Positions 11,462 to 23,642 are shown, counted from the stretch's first letter. The stretch is 64,000 nt of DNA from Maylandia zebra (GCF_041146795.1 NC_135176.1:19231786-19295785); one strand, 5' to 3'. Notes: generated by a model from the letters alone, not told the origin. Program-made: numbers and translations.

Positions 11462-11524
11462 CATCAGGTGGAAGGAGGGCGATACTGCAGGTCACTCCCC
11501 AGCCCCTGGTGCACACAGGGGGAG

Positions 11525-11605
11525 CAAATAATAGATAATAAGATAAGATCAACTTTGATTAATCCCACAAGTGGGAAATTTCTTTGGTCACGGCAGAAAG
11601 TGGAC
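11525..11605. repeat. Dispersed repeat (CCCACAAGTGGGAAATT type)
   Basis: The phrase AATCCCACAAGTGGGAAATT preceded by AGATAAGAT and followed by TCTTTGGTCACGGCAG looks like the 3' part of a retroelement dispersed in fish genomes. Class not resolved. Confidence 0.45.
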
Positions 11606-12189
11606 AGTACAAAGTTAAGAGCAGCAAAAATTAAGAAAAAAAAACCTGAATAGAAGATAAGATAGAATAATATACTATACAAAATAGAATAAAATGCTGT
11701 TGTATCAGAAAAAAATGCACTACTAGAAGGAAAAAAAACTAAATAAATTTAAATTTAGACTTAAATTCAATTTTAAGAAAATAATTTGGGGGTAGGACTT
11801 AAAAGACTTAACATTTTTTAAATTAATTGATTAACAAAGACCAGAGTAATAGTACGGCATAAATAAATACAGAGTATAAAAAACAACAGTAATGAGTGAA
11901 CAGGATCATTATTATCATTATCATCATCATTATTATTATTATTAAAGAACAAATGAAGTTGAAATAAATAAAAACAAATGAAAAGCAGGAAATAAAAGGG
12001 TTCAGGGAGGTCTGTACACAATGAGAGAAGTCAATGTTCAAAAAGAGAACAAGGAAACACAAGGAAATCACTAAGCAAGCTGGGGTTACACTGACAGAGG
12101 TTAGCACAACAATCCAGCAAAGAACTCCACTGAGGCCTTAAGTAGGGCAGAAGGAATCAACGGTGATAGATGGCAGGTGAACAATTAGC
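11606..12189. other. AT-rich intergenic DNA
   Basis: A-rich stretch, a short ATT/ATC triplet run near 11908-11943, and no gene recognised. Confidence 0.45.
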
Positions 12190-12425
12190 AACGATGGAAA
12201 ACAGGTGAGTTTGAATTTAATTCTGGATTTAACAGGGAGCCAATGAAGGGAAGCCAATATAGGAGAAATCTGCTCTGTCTTTCTAGTCCCTGTCAGTACA
12301 CTTGGTGCATCATTTTGGATTAACTGAAGCCTTTTCAGGGAGTTTTTAGGACATCCTGATAATAATGAATTACAGTAGTCCAGCCTAGAAGTAACAAATG
12401 CATGAACTAGTTTTATCTCAGTTGT
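12190..12425. repeat. Dispersed repeat, class unresolved
   Basis: The text (GGGAGCCAATGAAGGGAAGC, then GGACATCCTGATAATAATG and CAGTAGTCCAGCC) resembles an abundant teleost interspersed repeat. I cannot assign a class from sequence alone. Confidence 0.4.
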
Positions 12426-12743
12426 TCTTCTTGCTGAAATTTGGTCCGTTTACAGCATCCTGACATGTGATTGCGTTTGTCCCTTACCTCTGGGAACCAG
12501 GGGCGTTTTTAGCCCATTTTTGGGTGTGCTGAAGCCTCCCCAAAATGAATCAAAGCACCCCCAAAGATTTCTTACTTTTTTATTGACAATATTTACTGTT
12601 TGCATGACACACTACTAAAAATATAAAAAACATAAATTCATACAGATTGAGACGTAATATTTTAACAACAAGAGTATAGATATCCCCCCCCTCCAAAAAA
12701 GAAAAAAAGAATGGTTGTTCCAGCTCGCTCTCCCCTGCTCTGG

Positions 12744-12841
12744 CTCTATCGCTCTTTCTAAAGAGCGATATCGCTCTTTATATAGCGATAGAGCGATAGA
12801 GAGCGATAGCCCTCTATCGCTCTTTAGAAAGAGCGATAGAG
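12744..12841. repeat. Perfect 27-bp inverted repeat of AGAGCGATA units
   Basis: 12744-12770 is the exact reverse complement of 12815-12841. The 44-base loop is itself built of GAGCGATAG units. Each arm contains an inner palindrome around CTTTCTAAAG. It would fold into a long hairpin or cruciform and is probably the end or core of a MITE-like element. Confidence 0.85.
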
Positions 12842-13789
12842 GTGTGAATGCCTGGCTTAAAACAAGACATGTTAGCTGTATTTAACCTTCAGTTACTCTT
12901 TATATAGTTGGGTAGGAGTCAGACCATGTTTCTTTTTAGCTGAAAAACATTACACCAGGTAACCTGCAGTGTTGAAAACTTGTTTTCCGTCAATGGTGGA
13001 GGTGGTGGTGGTCAATGGTAACTTTATTGTCCTGAATGGGAAATTGATTTGCAGTATGTCCATACAGTGATATAAAAAAAACAAACACAACACATTCACA
13101 CAAAAAATATAAGCCCCGACAACACAACCTAAATTTTATCATCAAAAAAAAAAGTGCAGTGTGCAATGGCAACAACACTTATGGTTTAGTGTTATTAACC
13201 ATGATAATAGCAGTAGGTACAAAAGACAATCTATGTCTCTTTGTCTTCACTGCAGGCTGTATAGGAATTTCTTTTACTTATGTATCAATCGCATTAATTT
13301 ATTGTATAAGGCTTGGTGCCACTGAATTTTAACAAGTCTCACACTCATACATTAAGACAAATGGTGGGGTGTAGTAAGGAAGTTGGGGGAAGCAGACAAC
13401 TCCACAGGAAGAATCTTTTGTCTCTTCGAGGACTCTGGGAGGTAGCAGGGAGTGTGAACCTTAAGGTGTGAAACAGCTGTGTACTGCCTTTTGTTCCTGA
13501 AGAAGGTATGTAACTGTGAGCCATGCTAGGCTCAGTGAGACTCTGCTGATCGCCTGCCCTGCGGTCATGCAGGCTCTCCACCAACTTGGTTTTCTGTTCT
13601 TTGTGTGTTTGGATTAAAGAATGTTAGCTACCGCTCACCGCTTGTCTGCAGGCTTTATTTAATGAAAAACTTCCACAACAAGGCACTTTAGAACGACGAC
13701 CTGATGGAAGCAGTTGGAAAATCATTAAAGAGGGAGATTATTGGATGATGGGGTGGGCGCAGTCTTCTCTGCGGTGGGGTCGGGTGGGC
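12842..13789. other. Intergenic, nothing recognised
   Basis: A GTGGTGGTC patch followed by TAACTTTATTGTCCTGAATG near 13018 hints at a short retroelement tail. No gene recognised. Confidence 0.4.
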
Positions 13790-15090
13790 TGTTCCGGACT
13801 CTGTGGGGCGGTGCTGCTGCTGTGGGCGCCGGTCCGGATGGGCCTGGGCCCCCTTGCCCTGGTGCGTTCCAGAGTGTGGGGGTGCCTACTGGAGTCAGGG
13901 GGGGGGAGCTGGCCCCAGGGAGGGGCCGTTTGCCCCTCTCTTTCTTCCCATCCTCAGCTGCCTCCCTCTTCCCGCTCCACCACACCCACACACACACACA
14001 GGGCTTGGGGTGCAGGTGTGTCACCAGGGTGCAGGGGAGGCACTCCCCCTCTGTCCCCTTTTGGTCGCCTGTGCCTCAATTTTATTCCGCAACCTAGACA
14101 ACCACATTACTCATCCTCTCATGACATATACATATAGGGCCTTGTGGACGCTGTATAACGTGCCGTTATACAGCGTCCACAAGATGGTCTGTGTATTCAA
14201 ACCCACATAGGTGCTGGTGCCCTACCCTCATTTTTAAATGCATATAGACACTGAGAGTTTTCGGGAGGAGCCATGCTGCTCTGTGGCAGGAAGCACCATG
14301 CCCTCCTGTGTTTTAAATGCACTTTAGAACAGCACGCAGCAACATTACATATGAGCAGGTGGAGGGAGGTTCGGGGTCTTTACACGCCCCCGTTCTGTTA
14401 ACTGTCAGGGCTGGGGGGCTGGGAGGAGGTGCTGGCCGTCAGATTGGGGTCTGGGATGCGGGGCCTCCCTGCTACTGCAGATAAGGAGGCGGTCTGCTTT
14501 CCTCCACCCCAGAGAGAAGGGTTACATCTCCTGGGTCCGGGTGCAGTTTACCCCTCTGGAGGCAGGGGTACCTGGACTTGGGATATGGAGTATGTTTGGG
14601 GAGTGTGACTTTGTGTGCAGTCTCTATTTGTGTCTGTCTCCACGTCAGGTGAGTGCCGAGTATTTATTTGTGTATATGGGGGTGGGAATGCACGTTTGTG
14701 TCTACGTGCGCCTGTTCGTCTGTGTCTATATGTCAGCTTGGGTCTTAGACTCCACCTCTCTGGGTACATCTCAGGCTCTCCGAGGAATGGAGGCCTATCT
14801 CCCCTCACCACACTCCCTGCCGGTGGTTGATGCCCTCAGACGTTGGTGTGTTGGTGGTTCTTGGTGCCTGGGGCTGGGCACTAATATGTAGGCCTACCGA
14901 CTCACTCCTGGTGGCCGATTGGCGGGGCCTGGCGCCTGTGGCCCGGCTGGGCCCCTTCCGGGGGGTGGGGTGCCCTCTAGGCTCTGGGCCTGAGGCCTGG
15001 TCCTCTCTGGCACAGCTGGCTGCCGGCAGAGCCCGCGGGCACGCCACTGCAACCCCTCTCCTCCTTGGGTCCTCATACTCTGGGGCCTCT
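13790..15090. repeat. GC-rich dispersed element, copy A
   Basis: A markedly GC-rich block in otherwise AT-rich DNA. 13963-14156 matches 17320-17515 and 14580-15080 matches 17520-18010, in the same order and orientation, so both are copies of one element. Several overlapping long frames exist in all phases, but they are GC-driven and lack family motifs. An embedded perfect palindrome lies at 14141-14183. Confidence 0.7.
14141..14183. repeat. Perfect 20-bp-arm palindrome, 3-base loop
   Basis: Arm CTTGTGGACGCTGTATAACG (14141-14160), loop TGC, and the exact complement at 14164-14183. The related copy near 17500 lacks this palindrome. Confidence 0.95.
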
Positions 15091-15514
15091 GGATGTCTGG
15101 ACCACACAAAGGCAAATGTGTCCGACAGTTAAAGGTATAAGAATATGGAATTCTCTTTGAGATAATCTCAATCTCAAATATGCACAGTTTTAAAATGTGT
15201 TAGATACTTAAAATGATAAATCAATATGAAGAATACAAAAGTAATTTGGGCTAAATGTGGAAGGAACAATATTTCTTTGCCATCTAGTAGTGTTGTATAT
15301 TGTTGATTATACTGATTTATTGTTTAGTTTAACATGTCTTGATATGTAACAATGCAAGAGTGTTTTTGGGGTTGTTGGCGCCCTCTTGTAAGGATAATTA
15401 GATTTCAGATAGGGGGCAGGTGCTAATAAGAATTTGTTCTTCTTCCTGTTCCTTTTTCACCTATGAGTGCAGTGTTATATTAATGGGAAAGAGGATTTGT
15501 ATGTAGGAAATGAA
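15091..15514. other. AT-rich, nothing recognised
   Basis: No gene or repeat terminus recognised. Confidence 0.4.
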
Positions 15515-15695
15515 ATGCAGTTTAAAGTAATACAGTTACTTTTCCTAGTAATTACTTACTTTTATAATACTGTAACTCAGTTACTAACTCAGTTACTTTT
15601 TTGAAGAACTAGAAACTGTAACTAATTACTTTTGTTTTTACAACACATGTAAAAACAAACACACATTTAGTTTTTTTTTTTTTTTTTATTATACT
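15515..15695. repeat. Degraded DNA transposon of the TAATTACTTT type
   Basis: Repeated phrases such as AGTAATTACTTACTTT and AGAAACTGTAACTAATTACT recall a fish DNA transposon whose end (AAAGTAACTTGCCCAACACTG) is seen at 52683-52740. A T-run follows at 15669-15687. Confidence 0.5.
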
Positions 15696-16479
15696 GCACT
15701 ACAATTATACTGCTAGATAGATAAATCTCATTCCTCTCAATGGCCTCAGAGCAGTGAAAGGCAGCTTATACCGGTAAATACCAGAGTTTCATCCACAATG
15801 CGCATGTGAAAACCATGGGGGGAAAAAAGCTGCTGGTGTCTCAGCTTGCCCAGCTCAGTCAGTGTAATCGGGAGATGGACACGCCCACATTAAAGTGAGA
15901 GTCTGCCAGAGATTGAGGTAATCAGTTTTCATCAACAATAGCAGACTGTGGCCACAAGATGGCAATAATGTAAAGGTTAGATGTATCTAAGGAGAAAGAT
16001 TGCTATACTTTGGTCATTTCTTCTCTCTGCCCTTGAAGGAAATATTGCTTTTCCTACTTTGTTCTTCCTGTCTGGATGCGCGCTGCACGCCTGGTTGCAC
16101 ACATTATTTCAGCAGTACTTTGAGCTTGGAGCGGAAAGGCAGCATGTTTTTTGGGAGGAAAGGTTTTATTCATTTGATAATATAGGAATCATAACACACA
16201 CATACATTAAGCAATCAAATAAATCAGCAAATGAATCACTTTGGCTGCTTTATTTCTGCCTTGATTATGGGTGAGATTGTGTTATATTGTGAAAATTAGG
16301 ATATGACATGTAAAACTTAGTAATTTAATAGTATTTCCTTAACTCTTGAGCCACCATGATTTAATTGGCTCGGTTTGCATTTACCATACGTCTACTAATT
16401 CTTTAAAATTTGATAAAAATCTAGCTCCACGGTAATGAGCAGTAAGCATAAGACCACTTAAGGACGTTGGGCATTCAAG
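15696..16479. other. Intergenic, nothing recognised
   Basis: A 97-codon open frame at 15981-16274 has no recognisable motif and no splice or promoter support, so I do not call a gene. Confidence 0.4.
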
Positions 16480-16830
16480 TCTGTTTATGATCACTGTTTC
16501 AAGACATTCACATCAGCGACCTGCTGGGGAAAATTATCTCCACCTCCGTCATTCCTGTTCCTCTTTACACAAAGGAGCAGATACTGGCCCTGCCGATGAG
16601 TTAAGGACCTTCTACAGCCCTGCCCAGCTCTTATAAAGCAACTGTCTATCTCCTTGAAACTCCACTATTTTCTTTAGGCTGTGCTGGGAGACAAAGCAAA
16701 CCTTTTGGCAATGGCACATATTGAAGTGGCATCCTGAAGGAGCTGGACTAACTGTGCAACCTCCTGTAGGCTCCAGGTATTCCTTCATGCTACCATAATG
16801 ACACTGACCTTAGCTGAATGCAAATCTAGT
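16480..16830 (-). pseudogene. Tc1-like transposase N-terminal relic
   Basis: On the minus strand, broken frames give a helix-turn-helix region: a VAQLVQLLQD-like helix, ICAIAKRF, LSPST, and then RAGQGCRRSLTHRQ with YLLLC. This order matches the paired DNA-binding domain of Tc1/mariner transposases. The catalytic half is missing. Confidence 0.55.
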
Positions 16831-17309
16831 GAAAAACGAACAAACGTAAAAGTTGAGGAAGGAAAAATATCAGAGGCCTCCACCTGAAAAACTGTTTGCT
16901 GTTTTAGGGTTGCGACTTGAGGAGGAACAAATAGTGCAGTGGACGTCATCAAGTAATGACGCCATGCGTTTGCTATTTAGTTTAATTTAATAATGAAAAA
17001 CACACTGTTAAGACAAGTAAAAGAAGCTTGATGCATAATGATACAGAATCAAATAGGGTCATTTGGCTTGTACTTCACAATAATCACTACAGTAACTGGA
17101 TAGTGTTAATTACTGCATGTGTTATGTTTTCTATGTGTTAAAGTATACAAGCTTTGGCTTGGTTCAGACTAATTTAAATAATTTCATCAAAAGTTGAAAC
17201 ATGAGGCTTTGAGCAGATGTCCATGGGCCCGCCAGGGATTTTTTATTTAATTTTTTTTGTGACACAGCACTACCATGCACCTACTTTGAATTGTTCAGTT
17301 GAAAATGAA
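16831..17309. other. AT-rich, nothing recognised
   Basis: No supported feature. Confidence 0.4.
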
Positions 17310-18010
17310 AATAGTCCCTCCCTCTTCCCGCTCCACCACAACCACCCACACATGCGGGGCCTTGGGGTGCAAGTGTGTCACTAGGGTGCCGGGGAGGCAC
17401 TCCCCCTCTGTCCCCTTCTGGCCGCTTGTGCCTCAATTTCATTCTGTAACCTAGACATCCACATTACTCCCACTATGATTACACATACATATAGGGCCTT
17501 GGGGGTGGGCACGTTATATGGCGTTGGGGGGTAGAGTATGTTCAGGGAGTGTAGTTGTGTGTACAGTTTCATTTTGTGTCTGTCTCCACGTTGGGTGAGT
17601 GCCGAGTATTTGTTTATGTGTGCATGAGGATGGGAATGCACGTCTGTGTCTATATGTCAGGTCGGGTCCACCTCAGGCCCTCCAAGGTATGGAGGCCTAT
17701 CTCCCCCCACCACACCCCCTGCTGGTGGCTGATGCCCTCAGGTGTCGGTGCGTTGGTGGTTCTTGGTGTCTGGAGCTGGGCGCTCAGGTATGTACCGGCT
17801 CACTCCTGCTGCCTGCTTGGGGCTCAGTACACTCTGGCACAGCTGGCTGTCGGCAGAGGCCGCGGGCACGTCACTGCAGACCCCTGTGGCTTCTGCTCCC
17901 TGGCTGCTGTGTGACCCCTCGTCTGGGGCTCTACTCAGCTCCTCAACCGAGTGTGACACGGTTGCCCCTGTGATGGTCCTCCTTGGGCTCTTGCACTCTG
18001 GGGCCTCAAT
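17310..18010. repeat. GC-rich dispersed element, copy B
   Basis: Second, shorter copy of the element at 13790-15090, with shared phrases such as AGTGCCGAGTATTT and GGGAATGCACG. Internal deletions differ between the copies. Confidence 0.7.
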
Positions 18011-18049
18011 CTGCTGCTTCATGCCCTGGGGGACGGGGTGTATAAATGA

Positions 18050-18385
18050 ATTATGCTAGCTTGGACACTGCTAGCATAATGGACTGTGTTTGTTTTTTTT
18101 GTTTTTTTATAAATGGGGCTCCCACACAAACGCCCCTGCCCCAAAAAAGGCATATACCTTTGACATTGCATGATGAACACCGTATTCCTTGTCCACATGT
18201 TAACGCAAAAACTGAGTTTTCGAATATCTCCAACCTGACTGGAGTGGTTTTTTTTTTGTTTGTTTGTTTTTTAAAGTCTCTGTTTTCGGTAAATCAAAAT
18301 GCAGTTTTTTGTGGACAAAAGGCCCAAACGCATAGAGAAAGCTGCGTTATCAAAACTACCCATGTAGGTGTGGATGTAGTGTAAA
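18050..18385. repeat. DNA-transposon relic with terminal hairpin
   Basis: An 11-bp inverted repeat ATTATGCTAGC (18050-18060 and 18070-18080) precedes a stretch with CAAACGCATAGAG, GCGTTATCAAAACTAC and GGTGTGGATGTAG, which looks like a MITE-type end. Confidence 0.4.
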
Positions 18386-20159
18386 AGAGTTAGTAGTTTA
18401 CCTCTAATTTGTTGCAGTTTACTTTTATTTGTTTAATTGTTTACTAAATGTTTGAGGTGTGAAATATATTGCAATGGAGTTAGTTGCTTTCTCACTATGT
18501 TTCAGTATTATTATTTTTCAGTATTATTTTTACACGTCCACAATGGCTGACAAGTTAATGTCACAGGCAGTCAAGTTTCTGCAAAACCTCAATAGACTGT
18601 ATATTTGACATAACAATCAAATTAACTTCCAAGAGCTCCCATGCTTTGCTGATTACAGAATACTACTGGATTTTTAAAATACAGCCTTCTTACTGTAAAA
18701 CTGTGCTGCAGTTTTTACAGAAATTTGTTGCAGTGCTCCTTTTTTCAGAGGAAAGAACAGGACTCATATTAATAAACTAGCACAGAAAAAGAAAGTGGAA
18801 CAGGAGCTGAAGTGATTCATTTCCATTCTTTGGAAGTGAATCACTCACCTCCTGAAAGCTGCACTTGCTGGATGCCTTGAACTTCCTGATGCCAGTATAC
18901 CAACTCCTCCTTCAGAAAACTCCAACATGATAATGGCAACTATACCAGCACGAACAAGTCCAAGGGAGCGTACTCCACTCTACATTTAATATGTAGTTAT
19001 AAGGGCGTGATAGAGTGCTGTGCAGAATTCTGGAGCCACATCTCATTTTTCTGTTAGAAGTTGTCAATTAGTTTTGCAGCTGGTATAAAATAGTGATTGC
19101 ATGCTCCTACTTAACATTCTGGGAGGCTAAACAGTTGTAATTTTCTTTTACCATTAGTGTTAAAGAGGTTGTTTGGTTTGTGGAAGCTGTTCAACTCAGC
19201 TTTCAAGTCTGGATAGACAATGGTCAAATGAAAGTTAATGTGTAGGTTTATTATACCTGTTTACTTTATTAGGCAAGTCTGTTTCCTCTATCAGGGAAAG
19301 TTTATCAGATAACAACTATATTAGGTTCAGCTTTGACAAACTAATCAGTATCCTTAATAAAGCAGGCCATTAAGTCAGCTCCATTGTCCAGGAAAGATTA
19401 TTTAACTCCAAGGTTTTTCAGCTTTTCAGGCACTTCTGGTCCCATTTATGTGTTATTTACATTTTTTAAAGCAAATTCAACAAATGCAGCTCCAGTTTCT
19501 GATTCATTCGGTGCATCCCATTCTGCTTTTACATTAATGCATGGTACATGTTTTCATAATACAATGCAGTTGAGCTGGGTCAATAAAATAAAGCTTCAGA
19601 CATTTCAAATGTTTATAGCAATGGCAGGCAACAACCTTCAAGCTTTCAGCATTGAAGTTTTTAATAATTATGTATGCCGGTGTGCCCGGCCACTATATTA
19701 GATACATCAGTTGCAGCTTTGGCACCTATCTCCTCCCATACTATTAGTCATAGCGACATCATTCAAATACTAAAATGATTAACTTAGTTTTGCGACATAT
19801 GCTTCTGTAGACAGAGTTTTGGCATATATTTTAAATCTCAAAGATCACAAATGCCTGCAGAAAATGAAAGACTTCATATGTCAGTCACAGCAAGTGGTAT
19901 GGTAACTCAACTTTGGGTTTCAAGCCAAGCTGTTCTTTCTGCCAAGTTTCTCTTTTACATCACAGTGGGTTCTAAGGAAATTTGAGGATGTGTCTTATCT
20001 AACACGTCCTTTAGTTTCCATAGAACTGAAGAATGTTTAAAGAGGTTTTTATCTCAGTAAACCTGTGTGAAGTGTGTTATTCAATAAGCTGTATTTGACT
20101 TTTGATGGTGTTTTTGCACATGCCTGGATTACTTTACTAATGTTTTGAATTTACCTTTA
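18386..20159. other. Intergenic, no supported gene
   Basis: A minus-strand open stretch of about 40 codons near 18850-18970 ends at GGTGAGTG but has no recognisable family or partner exon. The rest is AT-rich and unassigned. Confidence 0.35.
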
Positions 20160-20721
20160 CACATCAGTCATCCTGGTCCCCTTGCAGAAAAACAGCCCCA
20201 AAGCATGATGTTTCCACCCCCATGCTACAAAGTAGATATGGTGTTCTTTGGATGCAACTCAGCATTCTTTCTCCTCCAAACACGGCAAGTAGAGTTTTGG
20301 CCAAAGCGTTCTATTTTGATTTCATCTGACCATATGACATTCTCCCAAGCCTCTTCTGAATCATCCAAATGCTCTTTAGCAGACGGGCTTGAACATGTAC
20401 TGGCTTAAGCAGGGGGACACGTCTGGCACTGCAGGATTTGAGTCCCTGGCGGTGTAGTGTGTTATTGGTAACCTTGGTTACTTTGGTCCCAGCTCTCTGT
20501 AGGTCATTCACTGTGTGGTTTTGGGATTTTTGCTCACCATTCTTGTGATCTTTTTGACACTCTGGGGTGAGATCTTGTGTGGAGCCCCAGATTGAGGAAA
20601 TTATCAGTTGTCTTCCACTTTTTAATAATTGATCCCAGAGTTTACCTATTGCAGATTCAGTCTTCCCAGCCTCTACAATTTAGTTTCTTGTGTCCTTCGA
20701 CAGCTCTTTGGTCTTGGCCAT
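20160..20721 (-). pseudogene. Tc1-like transposase, N-terminal part
   Basis: Starts with MAKTKELSKDTRN at 20721 and runs through the helix-turn-helix region into a stretch up to the first catalytic Asp (YGQMKSK replaces the expected DExK context). Internal stops are present. It breaks off at about 190 codons of roughly 340 normally found, so no functional transposase could be made. Confidence 0.7.
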
Positions 20722-20812
20722 AGTGGAGTTTGGAGTGTGACTAAGCTTGTGGACAGGTGTCTTTTATACTGATAACGAGTTCAAACAGGTGCCATTAATA
20801 CAGGTAACGAGT

Positions 20813-21021
20813 GAGCTGGACGATATGGAAGTGAAGTTGGACTTGATTGATTTGTTTCGCACGACCTCTGTAAGTGGAAGTTATCGGGCTGTTTTTTGGT
20901 TTTTAAGGCAGACCCATTTTTTTTTTTGTCATTTCGGTCCGCACTCCATACCAGTTGGTGGCGGTAATGCACCATTTTGCTGTTTGCCAACCGCCAGTAA
21001 ACCCTATACAGAAGAAGAAGA
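20813..21021 (+). mobile_element. SINE-like insertion with (GAA)n tail
   Basis: About 209 bases containing GTTGGTGGCGGTAATGCACC and GCCAACCGCCAGTAAA, ending in AGAAGAAGAAGAA. It is flanked by imperfect copies of AGGTAACGAGT (20802-20812 and 21022-21032), a target duplication of a retroposed element. Confidence 0.65.
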
Positions 21022-21205
21022 AGGTAAGGCGTGGAGGACAGAGGATCCTCTAACAGAAGAAGTTACAGGTCTGTGAGAGCCAGAAATCTTGCTTGTTTGT
21101 AAGTGGCCAAATACTTATTTTACACCATAATTTGCAAATAAATTCTTTAAAAATCAGACAATGTGATTTTCTTGATTGTGATTTACAGGCCTCTCTCATC
21201 TTTTT

Positions 21206-22350
21206 TTTTTTTTTCCCAATTTTTATTTTTCAAATGCCAGACAGTCATAAAGCACATAGGTACACATAGAAAAGATAGTCTCTTCTTTCTCTTTTTTTTA
21301 TAACATCCAGAAACGTAAATAACATAGATGGCATGAATACCCCCCACTCCCTCATAATAATTTAAAGATGAATATGTTACAGAAAGATGGATTAACCCAT
21401 TCAAAAAACAAACAAACAAACAAACAAACAAACAAACAAACAAACAAACAAACAAACAAACAAAAACAAAACAAACAACAACAAAAATCAACAATAAAGT
21501 GCTAATAAAGTGCTAGTACTTATCCTTATAGATTAATATTACCATTAATCAACATTAGTTAATATTAATATTGGTGACTGCATGCTCCTCGGTCAAAGCA
21601 AATTAATAATGCTGGTATATCTTAAATGAAGTACTCTTATGAGGTGGTACTGCCAGCAATAGCAGGAAAATTTGTGCACGGTCATGTGTTGGACTACAAA
21701 AAGATTTCTCGTGCTGGTAACTTTTCTAAGTATTTAAGTAATGGTTTCCAGTAAGTAAAAAATCTATCCGACGAGCCTCTGAGGGAGAATTGTTTGCATC
21801 TTCTCCAATTTTAGAAGTCCAGACTTTGTTTAACGGTGGCTGAGATGATTTCCACAACAACAAAATTCTTTTTCGGGCAATAAGAGAAGCAAAGGCAATA
21901 AGGTTATTTTGGATAGCTGTGATACGAAGGTTATTTGGTGGTTTGCCAAAAATACCAATATGTTGAGTCGGAGTTAGATTTATACCTAATATATCTGAAA
22001 TTGTTTTGAAGAATTGATGCCAAAATTCATACAGCCTGGGGAACGCTCAAAACATGTGAGTAAGGTTGCAAGGTGTCTGTGAGCATCTATTACATTTATC
22101 ATCACATTTATCTGGATATAATTTTAACATTTTTTCTTTACTGTAGTGTAGTAGGTGGAAAACTTTAAATTGTATTAATGAAAGTCTGGCACAACTAAAA
22201 GACGAATTAATGGCCCCTACAGCTTCCTCTCAGAAAGACACATGTGGAGTTGTGACTCCCATTTCATCTTGGTCCTATGGAAAAGAGATTCGCTAGGTGG
22301 AGAAACTAGTTTGTAAAGGTAGGGAATATGGCCCTTTGACAAAGTCATCT
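21206..22350 (-). mobile_element. 5'-truncated L1-like LINE insertion
   Basis: Minus-strand frames contain a CNRC-like zinc motif, the CNLTHMF phrase and an FFKTISDIL-like helix typical of the C-terminus of fish L1-like ORF2. A poly(A) tail (T-run at 21201-21214 on the plus strand) ends it. The flanks TCTCTCATCTTTTT and TCTCACATCTTTTT form an imperfect target duplication. Stops show it is dead. Confidence 0.65.
21402..21466. repeat. (CAAA)n microsatellite
   Basis: About fifteen AAAC units inside the L1 3' UTR. Confidence 0.95.
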
Positions 22351-22421
22351 CTCTCACATCTTTTTAAGTGGGAGAACTTGCACAATTGGTGGCTGACTAA
22401 ATACTTTTTTGCCCCATTGTA

Positions 22422-23540
22422 TCTATAGAGTAACTTCTTATTATGCTCATAGATTTAAATTACTCAAGTATTATAAGTTGTTATGCCAGAGTGCCAAGCA
22501 TGTTTCAGAGAAATTCTAACAGTTGCATCCTTCCAGTTCCACAAAATGTCATTACCATGGTGATTCACAGCTACGCAATTGAAACAGCTGGGAAGAACTG
22601 ATAGTTAACAGCCTACTCTCTGGGATTTTGACAATGGATATACAGTATGGGATATACAAACATGCCAATATTTTTGAGCCAATTATCTGTGTTTCAGCAA
22701 ACTGGCATACACCTTTGGTTAAATTTATAAGGCACACTTATGTGGCTAATAAAGTGGCCGCCCATTTTATTAAGTATGCCATTGTGCCTAGCCAATGTTT
22801 ACCAGTGGCTTTACTAGAATCATTTAGTGAAAATCCAAGTAAACATAGTCCACAAAATCACAGTATCAAAGTGAAATGTTGCGAGGCCATAGTATAGGCT
22901 GTCTGTTGGCTGCCCACACTAAGCAGATCTAGCCCCACAGTGGGTCTAACAGTGCAGGGCATGGATGTGCCCTACATTTCACATCGGTACCAAGGCCCAC
23001 AGTGGGCTGCCCGAATGTTGTTAAAAAAATAAAAACAAACCAACTAAAGAACAAGAAGAGCTACTTTCAGTTATTCCCTCATTCACAAGGGGTTACAACA
23101 GGTAAGCCATTAGGTAACCCAGCTGCCTGCATATTTTCTTTGAAGTATACTATTTCTTGCACAACCCCCCAAGGGTTTTATGTCTGCTTCCAGGGAAAGA
23201 GACTTCAAAGGGTTCTTTCACATATTATGCAAGGTTCTATACCACTACACCATGAGCTCACTATTAAAAACAAACGACAAATTTTAAAAAACAGCCGTCA
23301 TATCTTATCAAACAAGTTTGTCTTAGTAAGTGGAATGCAGCCTGATAACTTTATCTTAAGTTCTTTTACAGTATATCATAAGTATCCAGGTTAACTTCCT
23401 TTTACTAATGTTTTGAATCAGCTCCCTTTGCTCGGCTTCATATTCCAGGAAATATAGTGATGGGGTTTGGTGTGTTTTCAATTTCTCTACAATAGTCAAC
23501 TTCATTTGGCCAATAGCAGTTTTTCCCCTTTCAGGGCCCT
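22422..23540. other. Intergenic, nothing recognised
   Basis: Short frames only. Around 22915-23005 the phrase CCCACAGTGGG recurs twice, suggesting repeat material of unknown class. Confidence 0.4.
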
Positions 23541-23594
23541 ATGAGGGTTTTCTGTGAGCAAGCCCTCTATGGGTTGCACATAGAAAACCCTCAT
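23541..23594. repeat. 54-base hairpin 1 (imperfect)
   Basis: Arms ATGAGGGTTTTCTGTGAGCAA and the near-complement ending in AGAAAACCCTCAT enclose GCCCTCTATGGG. Mismatches are two per arm. Confidence 0.85.
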
Positions 23595-23642
23595 GTAGAC
23601 CCAAGTGGTAGAAATATCATCTTCTAACCCACAGAGGGGGCA

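Larger units (their letters stand above)
20160..22421 (-). mobile_element. Truncated Tc1-like transposon with two nested insertions
   Basis: The transposase frame, the untranslated part and the terminal repeat ending in CCCCATTGTA (22421) read continuously if two blocks, 20813-21021 and 21206-22350, are removed. The catalytic half and the left terminal repeat are missing. The right end shows the TA expected at Tc1 insertion edges. Confidence 0.75.

Noticed and set aside
13741-14210. Several overlapping 118-135-codon frames
   Set aside because: All lie in the GC-rich repeat, are open in several phases at once and have no family motif.
21183-21494. 103-codon frame with repeated CLFV
   Set aside because: It is the (CAAA)n microsatellite read on the minus strand.
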